From Saprospiraceae bacterium (lineage in GTDB: Bacteria > Bacteroidota > Bacteroidia > Chitinophagales > Saprospiraceae), in the NCBI GenBank assembly GCA_019187225.1, contig JABAQQ010000022.1, positions 1-64,000 of the forward strand: a DNA stretch of 64,000 bases. The letters are read 5' to 3'. Both the position numbers and the translations under genes were made by a program. Below, piece after piece: positions 9,125 to 18,153 of this stretch. Below the pieces are notes generated by a model. That model saw only the letters and a program-made list of their open reading frames with translations. It did no database searches and was not told the DNA's origin. Every line of letters starts with the position of its first letter. The first letter of the stretch is position 1.

Positions 9125-10633
9125 ATGACCATGCCTGCTCCCGCTGACGCCTTTACCGCCGAATATGGCAGCATTGTTGCCGCGCCGCCGGTGAACGACC
9201 CGCTTGCGCCTTATGTGCCGACAACTTCCAAACCCTGGAACGCACGCCGCGTGGCGCACCTTTATCGCCGGCTCGGCTTCGGCGCTACCTATGCACAGAT
9301 ACAACAAGGGCTTCAAATGACGCCCTCGGCGCTGGTGGATCAGTTGCTCGATACGGCAACTGCTTTGCCTGCTCCAACCCCTCCCACATGGGCCAACTGG
9401 ACTTTTCAGCAGTACAACGGCGATTTAGGGCTCCTCAACGAACACACCAAGGAATTGAAGCGACGCTGGTTACTCGATATGATCCAGGAGGGCATCCGGG
9501 CTAAAATGGCCTTTTTCTGGCATGACCACTTCGTGACGCAACTGATGATCTACACCTGCAATTCGTGGATGTGGAATTACTATTCGCTGTTGCACCAATA
9601 TGCTTTTGGCAATTTCCGAACGTTCGCGTATGAGATCGGCAAGAGTCCCGCCATGCTGATGTTCCTCAATGGCAACCTCAACATTGTAGATGAGCCCAAC
9701 GAAAACTACGCCCGCGAACTGATGGAACTCTTTACCATGGGCGAGAGCAACGGTTACACGCAGGCCGACATCGTGGAAATGGCGCGCGCGCTCACCGGAT
9801 GGCAGGCCGATGACGACGACTGTACGCCGGCTTCTTATAACTCCGCCAAACACGACAACAGCCCCAAAACAATATTCGGACAAACGGCCAATTACGACTT
9901 CGAGGGTGCACACAACCTGATCTTTACCGCCCGCTCCGAGCAGGTGGCGCATTATATCCCTGGAAAAATATACAAATGGTTCGTGTATCAGAATGCCGAC
10001 CCCCAGGTGATCGAGGGGCTGGCAGCTACTTTTAAAAACGGCAACTGGGAAATTATGCCCGTGATGAAGCAACTCTTCAAAAGCGAGCATTTTTTCGAAG
10101 AGTCGCTCATCAACGCGAAGATCAAAAGCCCGCTGGAAACGATGGCGTCCCTGCTCAAAATGACCGGCGCCGTTTCGCCGACGCACATCACAAACCACTG
10201 GCTCAACGAGATCAACTACTACGCCTATATCCTGCACCAGGACCTGTTCGAACCGCCCAACGTATCGGGCTGGAAAGAGCACAGGCACTGGATCAACGAA
10301 AGCACCCTCTCCCTGCGCTGGAAATACGCTGCCGGAACCATCGGCCTGCTTCAGCAAAACAACGGCATTCGCGACAACCTGCGCGACCTGGCCATCGAAC
10401 TTACCAACAACAGCAAAGACCCGGCGGTGATCGTGCCGGCGCTGGTGGATTTTTTCCTGGGACAAACCCTCGATCCGGTGCACCTCCAGGCGGCCATCGG
10501 CTATTTCAAAGCGGGTATTCCTGAAAACTATTACCTCGACGGCTCGTGGAATCTCCTTTGGAGCGAAGCGCCCGATCAGATTTTTAACCTGATGTTATAC
10601 CTGGTCAAATTGCCGGAGTTTCAGTTGACGTGA
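9125..10633 (+). CDS. DUF1800 family protein
   Basis: A 502-residue member of the DUF1800 family. Characteristic stretches are RRLGFGATYAQI near residue 50, FFWHDHFVTQ near 130, NENYARELMELFTMG near 200 and the VSGWKEHRHWIN region near 380. The family's function is not established. It is almost always encoded beside a DUF1501 protein, as here (the next gene starts 68 nt downstream), and the pair is frequent in Bacteroidota and Planctomycetes. No obvious signal peptide is seen. The ATG at 9125 and a second ATG at 9131 are both feasible starts. Confidence 0.9.
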   Translation: MTMPAPADAFTAEYGSIVAAPPVNDPLAPYVPTTSKPWNARRVAHLYRRLGFGATYAQIQQGLQMTPSALVDQLLDTATALPAPTPPTWANWTFQQYNGDLGLLNEHTKELKRRWLLDMIQEGIRAKMAFFWHDHFVTQLMIYTCNSWMWNYYSLLHQYAFGNFRTFAYEIGKSPAMLMFLNGNLNIVDEPNENYARELMELFTMGESNGYTQADIVEMARALTGWQADDDDCTPASYNSAKHDNSPKTIFGQTANYDFEGAHNLIFTARSEQVAHYIPGKIYKWFVYQNADPQVIEGLAATFKNGNWEIMPVMKQLFKSEHFFEESLINAKIKSPLETMASLLKMTGAVSPTHITNHWLNEINYYAYILHQDLFEPPNVSGWKEHRHWINESTLSLRWKYAAGTIGLLQQNNGIRDNLRDLAIELTNNSKDPAVIVPALVDFFLGQTLDPVHLQAAIGYFKAGIPENYYLDGSWNLLWSEAPDQIFNLMLYLVKLPEFQLT

Positions 10634-10701
10634 GAAAAAGGTAATTATGAGGTCATTGAGGTCATTATTTTCACATTAATTCCAATTGAATATCACTTGC
10701 C

Positions 10702-12330
10702 ATGTGCGAACATCATAACAAACAACGTCCCGGCGCGACACTGAGCGACCGCAACGCCCACGAAAAAGACCACCGCCTCTGGTCGCGCCGCGACTTTCTT
10801 TCCGCCACCGGCTTGTTCGGCGCAGGCAGTTTTTTGCTCGGCAACCTGCCCATCCGCACCTTTCAGCCGACGCCGCTCATGGCCGCTTTGGCCGCGACGG
10901 GCGGCAACGACCGTTTCCTGGTGCTCATCCGGCTCGACGGCGGCAACGACGGCCTGAATACGGTCGTGCAACGCGGCAACGCGCAGTATTACAACATCCG
11001 GCCCACCATCGCCATCCAGGAAAACAACATGTGGGCGATGAGCCCGCAATACGGTATGCCATTGGCTACCAATGTGTTGCAGCCGATGTGGAACGACGGT
11101 ATGATGAAGGTCATCTTCAACGTCGGTTACCCGGAGCCGAATTACAGCCACTTCCGTTCTTACGACATTGTCGCTTCCGCCAGCGATTCCAATACGATCA
11201 TTGACACAGGCTGGCTCGGCCGGTTCCTCGGCACGGAGTATGCCGCGTTTCTGGAGGCGCCGCCCATTGTGCCGCCCGCTTTGCAGATCGGCCTTCAAAA
11301 CAACCTCGTGTTCAAAGCCGACCAGGCCAATATGTCGCTGGCCATCAGCAGCCCGCAGGAATTCTATCAGATCGCCCAAAGCGGCCAACTCTACGATACT
11401 TCCACGCTGGGCAACACGCCCCGCGAGCTGGAACTGGCCTTCGTGCGCCAGACGGCCAATGCCGCCTTCCGCTATTCCGGCACCATTCAGCAGGCTTATG
11501 CCAAAGGGAAAAACGAAGTAAGCTACCCTGCCGGGGCAGACAATCCCTTAGCCGAACAACTCGCCATCGTCGCCCGCCTCATCAAAGGCAATCTCGGCAC
11601 CAGGATATTTATGGTGGAGATCGGCGGTTTCGATACCCACGCCACCCAGTTCGACCTGCATCTCGATTTGCTGAACCAGTTGTCCACGGCGGTCAAATCA
11701 TTCTACGACGACCTGGCTTTCGGTAACAGTGGCCTGGAAGACAAAGTGCTGAGTGCAACCTTTTCGGAGTTCGGGCGCACGATCTTTGAAAACGGCTCCA
11801 AAGGCACCGATCACGGATGGGGCACGCATATGCTCCTGTTCGGCGGCGGCTTGGGCAACGGCTTCACGGGCGCTTACCAGGATCTGAGCAACCCCGATCC
11901 GTTCACCGATCCGTCGTTCAGCGTGGATTTCCGCTCGGTATACGCGACGATTTTGCAGGATTGGCTCGGCAATTCACCCGAACTCGTCAATTTCGTGATG
12001 GGACAGTCCTTCCCCGTTCTGAACGGCCTCGTACCTGCCATACCGCCCGCGCTCGGCGACAACGACAAATGCGCCCTGCTCGGTCACAATCCGCACCCCT
12101 CACTGCCCGACACTGTGGAGATCAAATATTCGGTCATGGCAGAAGGTCCGCTGCGGCTCCAGGTGCTCGACAAAGCGGGCAATATACTGCGCACACTGCT
12201 GGATGAATACAAAACGCCGGGCAGTTATATTTTCAACTTTAAAGCCGTGGATTGGTTTCTCGCACCGGGAACGTATCAATACCGCTTGCAGTCGGGCGGG
12301 CAGGCGTTTCAAAGGGAGATAAGGATATAG
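10702..12330 (+). CDS. DUF1501 family protein with twin-arginine-type leader
   Basis: A 542-residue DUF1501 (alkaline-phosphatase/sulfatase-superfamily-like) protein. The N-terminus contains SRRDFLSATGLFGAGSF at about residues 29-46, a twin-arginine-type leader that suggests folded export. Family motifs include LIRLDGGNDGLNTVV near residue 75, PNYSHFRSYDI near 145 and FSEFGRTIFENGS(K)GTDHGWG near 355. The last ~80 residues (from about IEIKYSVMAEG) look like a FlgD-type Ig-like beta domain, which often stands where other surface proteins have sorting domains. It is probably co-transcribed with the DUF1800 gene. The biochemical activity is unknown. Confidence 0.9.
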   Translation: MCEHHNKQRPGATLSDRNAHEKDHRLWSRRDFLSATGLFGAGSFLLGNLPIRTFQPTPLMAALAATGGNDRFLVLIRLDGGNDGLNTVVQRGNAQYYNIRPTIAIQENNMWAMSPQYGMPLATNVLQPMWNDGMMKVIFNVGYPEPNYSHFRSYDIVASASDSNTIIDTGWLGRFLGTEYAAFLEAPPIVPPALQIGLQNNLVFKADQANMSLAISSPQEFYQIAQSGQLYDTSTLGNTPRELELAFVRQTANAAFRYSGTIQQAYAKGKNEVSYPAGADNPLAEQLAIVARLIKGNLGTRIFMVEIGGFDTHATQFDLHLDLLNQLSTAVKSFYDDLAFGNSGLEDKVLSATFSEFGRTIFENGSKGTDHGWGTHMLLFGGGLGNGFTGAYQDLSNPDPFTDPSFSVDFRSVYATILQDWLGNSPELVNFVMGQSFPVLNGLVPAIPPALGDNDKCALLGHNPHPSLPDTVEIKYSVMAEGPLRLQVLDKAGNILRTLLDEYKTPGSYIFNFKAVDWFLAPGTYQYRLQSGGQAFQREIRI

Positions 12331-12333
12331 AGG

Positions 12334-13701
12334 TCATCGCACCACATCATCCCTATCCTCCACAAAAGTCACCGACACCGCCGCCAGCAGCAGCAGCACT
12401 CCGGCCATCACCAGGGCGTAAATAGCGTTGTTCCCAAACAAATGGTGCACGATCGGGCGGTTGGCGACGCCGCTCACGATCTGTGGGATGGTGATAAAGA
12501 AGTTAAAAATGCCCATATAAACGCCCATTTTGTGCGCCGGTAAAGCGCCTGCCAGCATCGCATAGGGCATTGCCAGTATACTTGCCCAGGCGACGCCGAC
12601 GCCCACCATCGAAAAGATCAGGAACGTGGGCGATGCGGCGAAATACATCGAGATCAAGCCCAGTCCGCCGCAGATCAGCGCCAGGGCATGGGTGCGTTTC
12701 CGCCCGATGCGCGCGGCGATGGCAGGCAGCATCAGGGCAAATACTGCGGACACGCCGTTGTAGACGCCAAAAATGACGCCCGTCCAGTTTTGCGCATCGC
12801 TGTACAGTTTTGAAGAAGTGTCGTCGATGGCGGCGCCATATACGTGGTGTGCGATGGCCGGCGTGGTGAATACCCACATGGAAAACAGGGCGAACCAGGT
12901 AAAAAACTGCGTCAAACCCAGTTGGCGCATGGTTTTGGGCATGGCCGCCAGGTCTTTGAAGATCAGTTCCAGACCACCTTTTTCCGGCGCTGTTTCCCCG
13001 CCCGAGTAACGAGCCTGTTCCTCCGGCGGGTACTCTTTTGTCGTCGTTACGGTCCACAAAATCGCGAAGAGAAAAACCAGGGCGCCGAGGTAAAACGACC
13101 ATTTCACGTTATCCGGCACCGTCCCTTCCGGCGCGGTATCCGTCACGCCGGCTGTATTGGCCAAAAACCACGGCAGCCAGGAACCGACGACGGCGCCGAT
13201 GCCGATCAGGGCGGTTTGTACGGAAAAACCGAGTGTTCGCTGTACGGAAGGCAATTTGTCCGCCACCAATGCCCGGAACGGTTCCATGGCCACGTTGAAA
13301 GAAGCGTCCATGATCATGAGCATTCCCGCGCCCATCAGCACCGGCGAAAGCGCAACGGTGAGCGCCCCCGCGTTCGGCATCAGCATCATGCCGAAGCAGG
13401 CGGCGATGGCGCCGGCGAGAAAATAGGGCTTTCTTCGCCCGAAGCGGTTCCAGGTGCGATCAGAATAATGGCCGATAATCGGCTGTACGATCATGCCGAT
13501 GATGGGGGCGACAAGCCAGAAGTTGGGCAGTTCGTGCACATCGGCGCCGTAACGCTGCAAAATGCCGCTGGCGTTGCCGTTTTGCAGGGCAAACCCGGCC
13601 TGAATGCCAAGAAAGCCAAAACTCATGTTCCAGATGGCGCGGGTGGAGAGCAGCGGTTTAGCGTCCGCGCTTACTGTGTTTGTCGTGGTAGAAAGAGCCA
13701 T
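12334..13701 (-). CDS. MFS transporter (sugar/cation symporter type)
   Basis: A 455-residue, 12-helix major facilitator protein. The ATG at 13701 (MALSTTTNTVSADAKPLL) is chosen; the upstream extension is unlike an MFS N-terminus. The motif PIIGHYSDRTWNRFGRRKPY at about residues 75-95 is the loop 2-3 signature typical of SLC45/GPH-like sugar transporters, and the segment near IGRKRTHAL is the equivalent loop in the second half. It probably imports a sugar or similar solute with a cation, but the substrate cannot be told. The stop codon is 3 nt from that of the convergent DUF1501 gene. Confidence 0.8.
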   Translation of the reverse strand: MALSTTTNTVSADAKPLLSTRAIWNMSFGFLGIQAGFALQNGNASGILQRYGADVHELPNFWLVAPIIGMIVQPIIGHYSDRTWNRFGRRKPYFLAGAIAACFGMMLMPNAGALTVALSPVLMGAGMLMIMDASFNVAMEPFRALVADKLPSVQRTLGFSVQTALIGIGAVVGSWLPWFLANTAGVTDTAPEGTVPDNVKWSFYLGALVFLFAILWTVTTTKEYPPEEQARYSGGETAPEKGGLELIFKDLAAMPKTMRQLGLTQFFTWFALFSMWVFTTPAIAHHVYGAAIDDTSSKLYSDAQNWTGVIFGVYNGVSAVFALMLPAIAARIGRKRTHALALICGGLGLISMYFAASPTFLIFSMVGVGVAWASILAMPYAMLAGALPAHKMGVYMGIFNFFITIPQIVSGVANRPIVHHLFGNNAIYALVMAGVLLLLAAVSVTFVEDRDDVVR

Positions 13702-13820
13702 GCGGTGTAATTCCTTCAGTGTGGAAGATTTGTCCGTAAAATGATTTTCAGGTAAAATTTTACTTTCCCATTGGTCGCAGCAAAGATGGAAAAAAATGGG
13801 AATGCAGTTTCCAAACCGCA

Positions 13821-13864
13821 AAAAAAGAACCCGAAATGTCCGACGACACTTCGGGTTCTTTTTT
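13821..13864 (-). terminator. Intrinsic terminator after the small acidic protein gene
   Basis: A perfect 15-bp stem (13821-13835 with 13850-13864, AGAACCCGAA pairing with TTCGGGTTCT) has A/T runs on both flanks, so it can act on the minus strand downstream of the gene ending at 13905. It sits in the leader region of the MFS gene. Confidence 0.75.
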
Positions 13865-13905
13865 CAATCCGCAATCAACAATCCGCAATCCGCAATCCGC
13901 AATCC
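13865..13905. repeat. Short direct repeats AATCCGC
   Basis: CAATCCGCAATC-type units are repeated about four to five times between the terminator and the stop codon of the acidic protein gene. This is a simple low-complexity array with no evident function. Confidence 0.6.
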
Positions 13906-14309
13906 TAATACTCCGTATCATCCGGAATATCATCTCCTTCCTCGTCGCGCCGCCGCGTCACGATGATGTGATCGTCTTCATCGGAGCTGCCGTCTGCGAG
14001 TTCATCGTCGTCTTCTCCTTCACCGTCGAATTCGTCGCCCACTTCCACGTCGGCGAAGTCTTCGCGCAGTACGCCTTCTTCGTCGAAGTCTTCATCTTCT
14101 TTTACGAGGCGTTTGGCTTCGAGGACGGTCATGCGAATGAGGTAATAAGCATCGTCCGTTTCGAAGGGCAATGCGGATACTTTTTTTCCTTCCTTGTCAT
14201 TATAAGATACAAGGTGGTCGGCGTACCCGGTGGGGTACTTCATTTTAACGAGGCGAACGATGTCTTCCGGGAGGGCATCGTAATCTTTGACAACGCGTTT
14301 TTTAGCCAA
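13905..14309 (-). CDS. Small acidic conserved hypothetical protein
   Basis: A 134-residue cytoplasmic protein. The N-terminal half (about residues 1-75) looks folded and begins MAKKRVVKDYDALPEDIV. The second half is highly acidic (runs of D/E, e.g. EGEDDDELADG), ending in RRRDEEGDDIPDDTEY. I do not recognise a named family, although short proteins with this N-terminus are familiar from Bacteroidota. The layout, a small domain plus an acidic tail, recalls the delta subunit of RNA polymerase in other phyla, but that is only an analogy. It is a single gene with its own promoter-like element and terminator. Confidence 0.7.
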   Translation of the reverse strand: MAKKRVVKDYDALPEDIVRLVKMKYPTGYADHLVSYNDKEGKKVSALPFETDDAYYLIRMTVLEAKRLVKEDEDFDEEGVLREDFADVEVGDEFDGEGEDDDELADGSSDEDDHIIVTRRRDEEGDDIPDDTEY

Positions 14310-14374
14310 GGTCTGGGTGTAATTTGGTTTTGATAATCAAGGCGCTATGTGTTGCGCCCGGTTTCTCCTTGCGG

Positions 14375-14382
14375 CAAATTTA
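14375..14382 (-). promoter_or_regulatory. Putative -7 element TAAATTTG
   Basis: On the minus strand this reads TAAATTTG, matching the Bacteroidota -7 consensus TAnnTTTG, about 65 nt upstream of the start at 14309. The -33 element is not clear. Confidence 0.4.
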
Positions 14383-14535
14383 AACGAATGGGATTTGAAA
14401 CGACAAAAATTTTTTTTGTCACATTTTTTTTGAGATGGAAGTCTGCTGAAAGTTGATGCGATCAGAGAATATGGATTTTTCAGAAATCGGATTGTTATCT
14501 GGTATCAACTTTCATACCTTTTTCTCCGCATCGTT

Positions 14536-16587
14536 TCAATGTTCCCTGATTTCAACAATTTCCACACGGCGTTCGCGCGCGGCATCGGGGTGGTAGACCG
14601 AATTGCGTTCGTCGGTCAGGTCGTCGCTGATATCGGCGCGAGCGGTCGTTTCCCCGAAACTGGTTTCCGTGATCTTCAATTGTCCGGAGCGCAGATAGGG
14701 TTGAAAAATCCCGTCGGCGAAGGTCGCGAAATGGTTGCGCACGCTGCTGATGCGGCGTTTGCCGAGGTTGAGGTTATAATCCGTCTGTGCCCGCGGGCTG
14801 GTAAAGCCCTTGATCAGCACTTCGACGGATTCTCCGTTTTGCAGACGCGCGAGCAGCAGATCGCACAATTGACCCAGGCGGTCGTAGCCGCGGCGGATTT
14901 CATTTTCAAAAAAATTGTCTATTGCGGCCTCCGCTTCGTCGGCCTTCAGATCGGGCAGGCCGGCGGAGAAGCGGTCGCGGTATTCGCGTTGGCGCTCCAG
15001 GTAGGACTGCACGGTTTCCTCGTAGGTCTTTTGAGTGGTCGTGCGGCGGGTGCGTTTGTCCGGTTCGTCGTTGTCGAAAAATAAAGGCAATCCCACGAAA
15101 TCCTGCAATTTGGGAGGTTCGGGTATCGGTGGTTCAGGTATTTCTACCTCTGTTGGAGGCGATTTGGCGGAAAGCGTGGGGATGGAATCGGGCATTACCG
15201 GCGCCGGTGGCCGAACCGGTTTGGGCAATTTAAACGACCACAGATCATTGCAGCAGGCCTTGTTGGCCTCATCGAGATACAATGATCCCGGGCGGTTGCT
15301 GCTGAGGTACCCGTTTTGGCCGTCCGGTTTGAGGTAAAAATAGACGTCGTTGTAACTGCTGTTCAGTCCCGAGCCTGCATTTTTCGGTTCATTCAGCAGG
15401 GTGCTGTCTTTTACGGCGGAAAAAATGTCATAACCTCCGAGACCCGGCCATCCTTCCGAACTGAAATAAAGTTGCTGAGTCGGCGCGTGGAAAAAGGGCA
15501 TGCCCTCGCTTTCCGGCGTATTAACAGTGGCAGCGTTCACTGGTTGTTCGAAGCGTGGAAGGCGTGTGATCTTTTTGCCCGGCATCGGCAGCGCGCAGGG
15601 GCAAAAGAACACGGTATCGAGCGGGACGTACCAAAGGTCCATCCTCCCGCGGCCCCCGGGACGGTCGCTGGCGAACCACAACACCGGTCCCTGGTGGTGA
15701 GCATCGTAACCGATGTTGGGTTGGGTAGTTGTGAAGCCGGGCATGTTGACGGGCTCGGGCAGGCGCACGGGCGGCAACCAGCGGTTACGGCGATCCACGA
15801 CGGTAAGCCAGAGCTCGCAGCGTATGTCGTAGGCGTTCAGGTTTTTGCAAACACTGAAAACCATGTAGTGTCCGTCAGGTGAAAAGGCGGTGTGGGCGAT
15901 GTGGGCAGTATCCGCCGTGGGGAAGCCGCGGCCCGGTTCGCGGGCGCGACCGCCTTTGGAGGAGATCATTACTTTCGTGATCTTGGACCTCGGTTTGCTG
16001 CGGTCGTTCTTTTTGTCGAAACGGTAGGAGGAGAAAAAAAGCGTGTCGCCCATGACGAAAGGAGCGAAATCGCTGTATGGGCTGTTGATGCCTTTACCGA
16101 GGTTTTTCACCTCCACCTGCTGACTTTCAGCAACAAGCGCCTTCGCAGCGCGACAGACTTCGATTTCGTCCAGCGCCTTCGCGAAAAACGCCGGTTCGGC
16201 TTTGGCCGGTTTTTCCGCCAGGAATTTTTCAAAGAAAACGATCGCTGCCGCGTAATCGCCCTGGCATTTTTTGATCTCTCCCAAGCGATAATGCAGCAAT
16301 GGGTAGTCCTTTAAGGATCGTTTCGATGCCGCGATCTTGAGATAGGATTTTTCCGCTTCGCCGTATGCGTAAAACAGGCGCGCGCATTCTCCGTATTTCC
16401 AGAGAACGGCGAGGTTATCGTTGTCGCGCTTGAGAACGGTAGCGTAATGTTGTACCGCCGCACCGTAATCTTTTTTCTTAAAAGCGTCGTCGCCGGCGCG
16501 TTCGTAAGAGCGGAGCGATTGGGATGTGGCAGTGAAAGAGGATAACAGAATAAAGATTAAAATTGGAAGGCTGGTGACTGACTTCAT
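14536..16587 (-). CDS. OmpA-family protein with TPR and PD40 repeats, probable T9SS/gliding-associated envelope protein
   Basis: A 683-residue outer-membrane-associated protein. A signal peptide (about 1-23, ending TATSQ) is followed by TPR-like helices (about 25-150), WD40/PD40-like segments (about 160-440, with LYFSSEGWPGLGGYDIFSA and GYLSSNRPG), a Pro-rich linker and a C-terminal OmpA-like peptidoglycan-binding domain (about 560-683, VLIKGFTSPRAQTDYNLNLGKRR). The same order is found in PorE-like proteins and in many OmpA partners of PorP/SprF. It lies directly downstream of a PorP/SprF gene on the same strand, 199 nt away, which supports a shared role in T9SS or surface-protein attachment. 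The exact substrate is unknown. Confidence 0.85.
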   Translation of the reverse strand: MKSVTSLPILIFILLSSFTATSQSLRSYERAGDDAFKKKDYGAAVQHYATVLKRDNDNLAVLWKYGECARLFYAYGEAEKSYLKIAASKRSLKDYPLLHYRLGEIKKCQGDYAAAIVFFEKFLAEKPAKAEPAFFAKALDEIEVCRAAKALVAESQQVEVKNLGKGINSPYSDFAPFVMGDTLFFSSYRFDKKNDRSKPRSKITKVMISSKGGRAREPGRGFPTADTAHIAHTAFSPDGHYMVFSVCKNLNAYDIRCELWLTVVDRRNRWLPPVRLPEPVNMPGFTTTQPNIGYDAHHQGPVLWFASDRPGGRGRMDLWYVPLDTVFFCPCALPMPGKKITRLPRFEQPVNAATVNTPESEGMPFFHAPTQQLYFSSEGWPGLGGYDIFSAVKDSTLLNEPKNAGSGLNSSYNDVYFYLKPDGQNGYLSSNRPGSLYLDEANKACCNDLWSFKLPKPVRPPAPVMPDSIPTLSAKSPPTEVEIPEPPIPEPPKLQDFVGLPLFFDNDEPDKRTRRTTTQKTYEETVQSYLERQREYRDRFSAGLPDLKADEAEAAIDNFFENEIRRGYDRLGQLCDLLLARLQNGESVEVLIKGFTSPRAQTDYNLNLGKRRISSVRNHFATFADGIFQPYLRSGQLKITETSFGETTARADISDDLTDERNSVYHPDAARERRVEIVEIREH

Positions 16588-16786
16588 AAAAATATGGATT
16601 CAGTTTTCGGATTCGGGATTTTTTGGCGGTATGAGGGATGAACGCAAAACAGGGTGGTTTCAGTCTGTGGTTTTCAGACGGCGGCAAAGAAATGACGAAT
16701 TTTAACAATATTGAAGAAGAACTTTGAGCCTATACCGGATTGATTATCAGTCTCATATTTTCATTCAAATATTTTTTGGCGATACC

Positions 16787-17776
16787 CTAAAAAATTGGGC
16801 ACGACTTGAATGTTTTCACCGGCGGAACCGGTAGGGTGCGGTACACCACGGCGATTTCAAAGCCACCGCGTTTGTTGGTGGCTACGTCGAAGTCGGAAAT
16901 ATTCAGGTCGTAACTCAAACCCGCCGTCCAGTTGAACCATTCCACCTGAAATGCCGGTATGAAGGCGTCGCCGAGGCGCGTGGCGAGGCTGAACTGCACG
17001 GCTACATCCGGAGAAAGCACGCGTCGTACACCGCCGCCGAAAAGAATTTCGCGGGCTTCACTCATTTGTTGCGCCGCTCCAAATGCCACAATATCCGTGA
17101 ATTCGCCTGTTTGCAGTGTGCCGTCGAGCATCACAGTAAAACGGGCCGGCAAACGCCGGTCGGCGTCGTCGCGGAAATTGACCTTAGGTTGATTCAGGTG
17201 GAAAGCGCCGATGCCTGCATCGAGACGGCTGCGGGCCCCGGCGGGGCCGTAGTGCCAGTTCAGACCTGCCGAGAGGGTAGGGGCAAGGCCGGAATTTTTA
17301 TTGAAATTTTCGCCTGTGGGCAATGCGGCATCGAACAAGTCGCCCGACCACTGGTTTTTGAAGGTTAGTTTTGATATGTCGAAAGCCCTTTGTGCGATGG
17401 CCAGCCCGATGCCTGCCGACAGGGCCTGGCTCTCGCCCAATGCATGCGCCACACCTGCTAATGCGCCCACCTGAGTCCAGGTCATAGCCGCATCGCCTGC
17501 GCGGTCGTGCTGCACCTGAAAACCGACCGAAAGCAAATTGACGTCGCGTTTAAGCGTTTTCCAATCCACCGTCCCGGAAAAAGTCTGGTATGGTACCGGC
17601 ACACTTTTCCACTGGCTGCGATAAGACGCCGCCACCCGCAGGTCGCCCCGGAAGATGCCCGTCAGGGCGGGGTTTAAGTGCATGGGATTGAGGTAGAACT
17701 GCGAATAATGCAGGTCTTGCGCGGTTATTTTGAAGGTGGCGGACAGAATTAATAAACCAATGGCGGTAAAACGCAT
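16787..17776 (-). CDS. PorP/SprF family type IX secretion system membrane protein
   Basis: A 329-residue outer-membrane beta-barrel protein of the PorP/SprF family. After the signal peptide (about 1-19) comes the hallmark DLHYSQFYLNPMHLNPALTG, then AASYRSQWKSVPVPYQTFSG, both conserved in the family. PorP/SprF proteins work with the T9SS and typically pair with an OmpA/TPR protein, which is the next gene here. Many paralogues occur per genome, each probably serving a particular large surface protein. The cargo cannot be assigned, although the SprB-repeat protein at 4897-8586 is a candidate by proximity. Confidence 0.9.
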   Translation of the reverse strand: MRFTAIGLLILSATFKITAQDLHYSQFYLNPMHLNPALTGIFRGDLRVAASYRSQWKSVPVPYQTFSGTVDWKTLKRDVNLLSVGFQVQHDRAGDAAMTWTQVGALAGVAHALGESQALSAGIGLAIAQRAFDISKLTFKNQWSGDLFDAALPTGENFNKNSGLAPTLSAGLNWHYGPAGARSRLDAGIGAFHLNQPKVNFRDDADRRLPARFTVMLDGTLQTGEFTDIVAFGAAQQMSEAREILFGGGVRRVLSPDVAVQFSLATRLGDAFIPAFQVEWFNWTAGLSYDLNISDFDVATNKRGGFEIAVVYRTLPVPPVKTFKSCPIF

Positions 17777-17814
17777 ACAAGACTGATTTGGACGAATGGC
17801 CGAAGGTAAATGAA

Positions 17815-18150
17815 ATTGGTGATTGGTAGGATTGGTTATTGGTTAATGGTTGTTGGTTATTGGTTGTTGGTTGTTGGTTGTTGGTGGATTTGCCGTTCAA
17901 AAGACCGACTTTTGCACAGCAATTCTCCTTGTGAATCAATGGGTGTATTCGAAGAAGAACGTCCTCAATAAATATTAGCGTAAGTTGTGACCTGGTTTCC
18001 GTAGGAACAATCGCAACGCGGGTGACGCAGATTGGGCGGATTTTCACCGATTTTGAACCCCTTCCAACCAATAACCAACAACCAACAACCAATAACCAAT
18101 AACCAACAACCAATAACCAATAACCAATAACTATTAACCAACAACCAATT
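17815..18150. repeat. Divergent inverted repeat arrays of TTGGTTATTGG
   Basis: The 377-nt gap between porP and cutC is occupied by two facing arrays. 17815-17885 is built of TTGGTTATTGG/TTGTTGGTTG units. 18066-18150 is the complementary CCAATAACCAA/CCAACAACC pattern. A ~180-nt unique spacer lies between them. The arms could form a long imperfect cruciform or an RNA hairpin. The element ends 3 nt before the cutC start codon. No gene is seen in the spacer. Confidence 0.85.
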
Positions 18151-18153
18151 TCC

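Noticed and set aside
9470-10483. 337-codon minus-strand frame
   Set aside because: Antisense to the DUF1800 gene, whose protein has clear family motifs.
12844-13710. 288-codon plus-strand frame
   Set aside because: Antisense to the MFS transporter; product is Arg/Gly/His-rich with no membrane or family features.
17815-18150. CRISPR array
   Set aside because: Units are 10-11 nt, contiguous and arranged as inverted arms, without regular unique spacers or cas genes.
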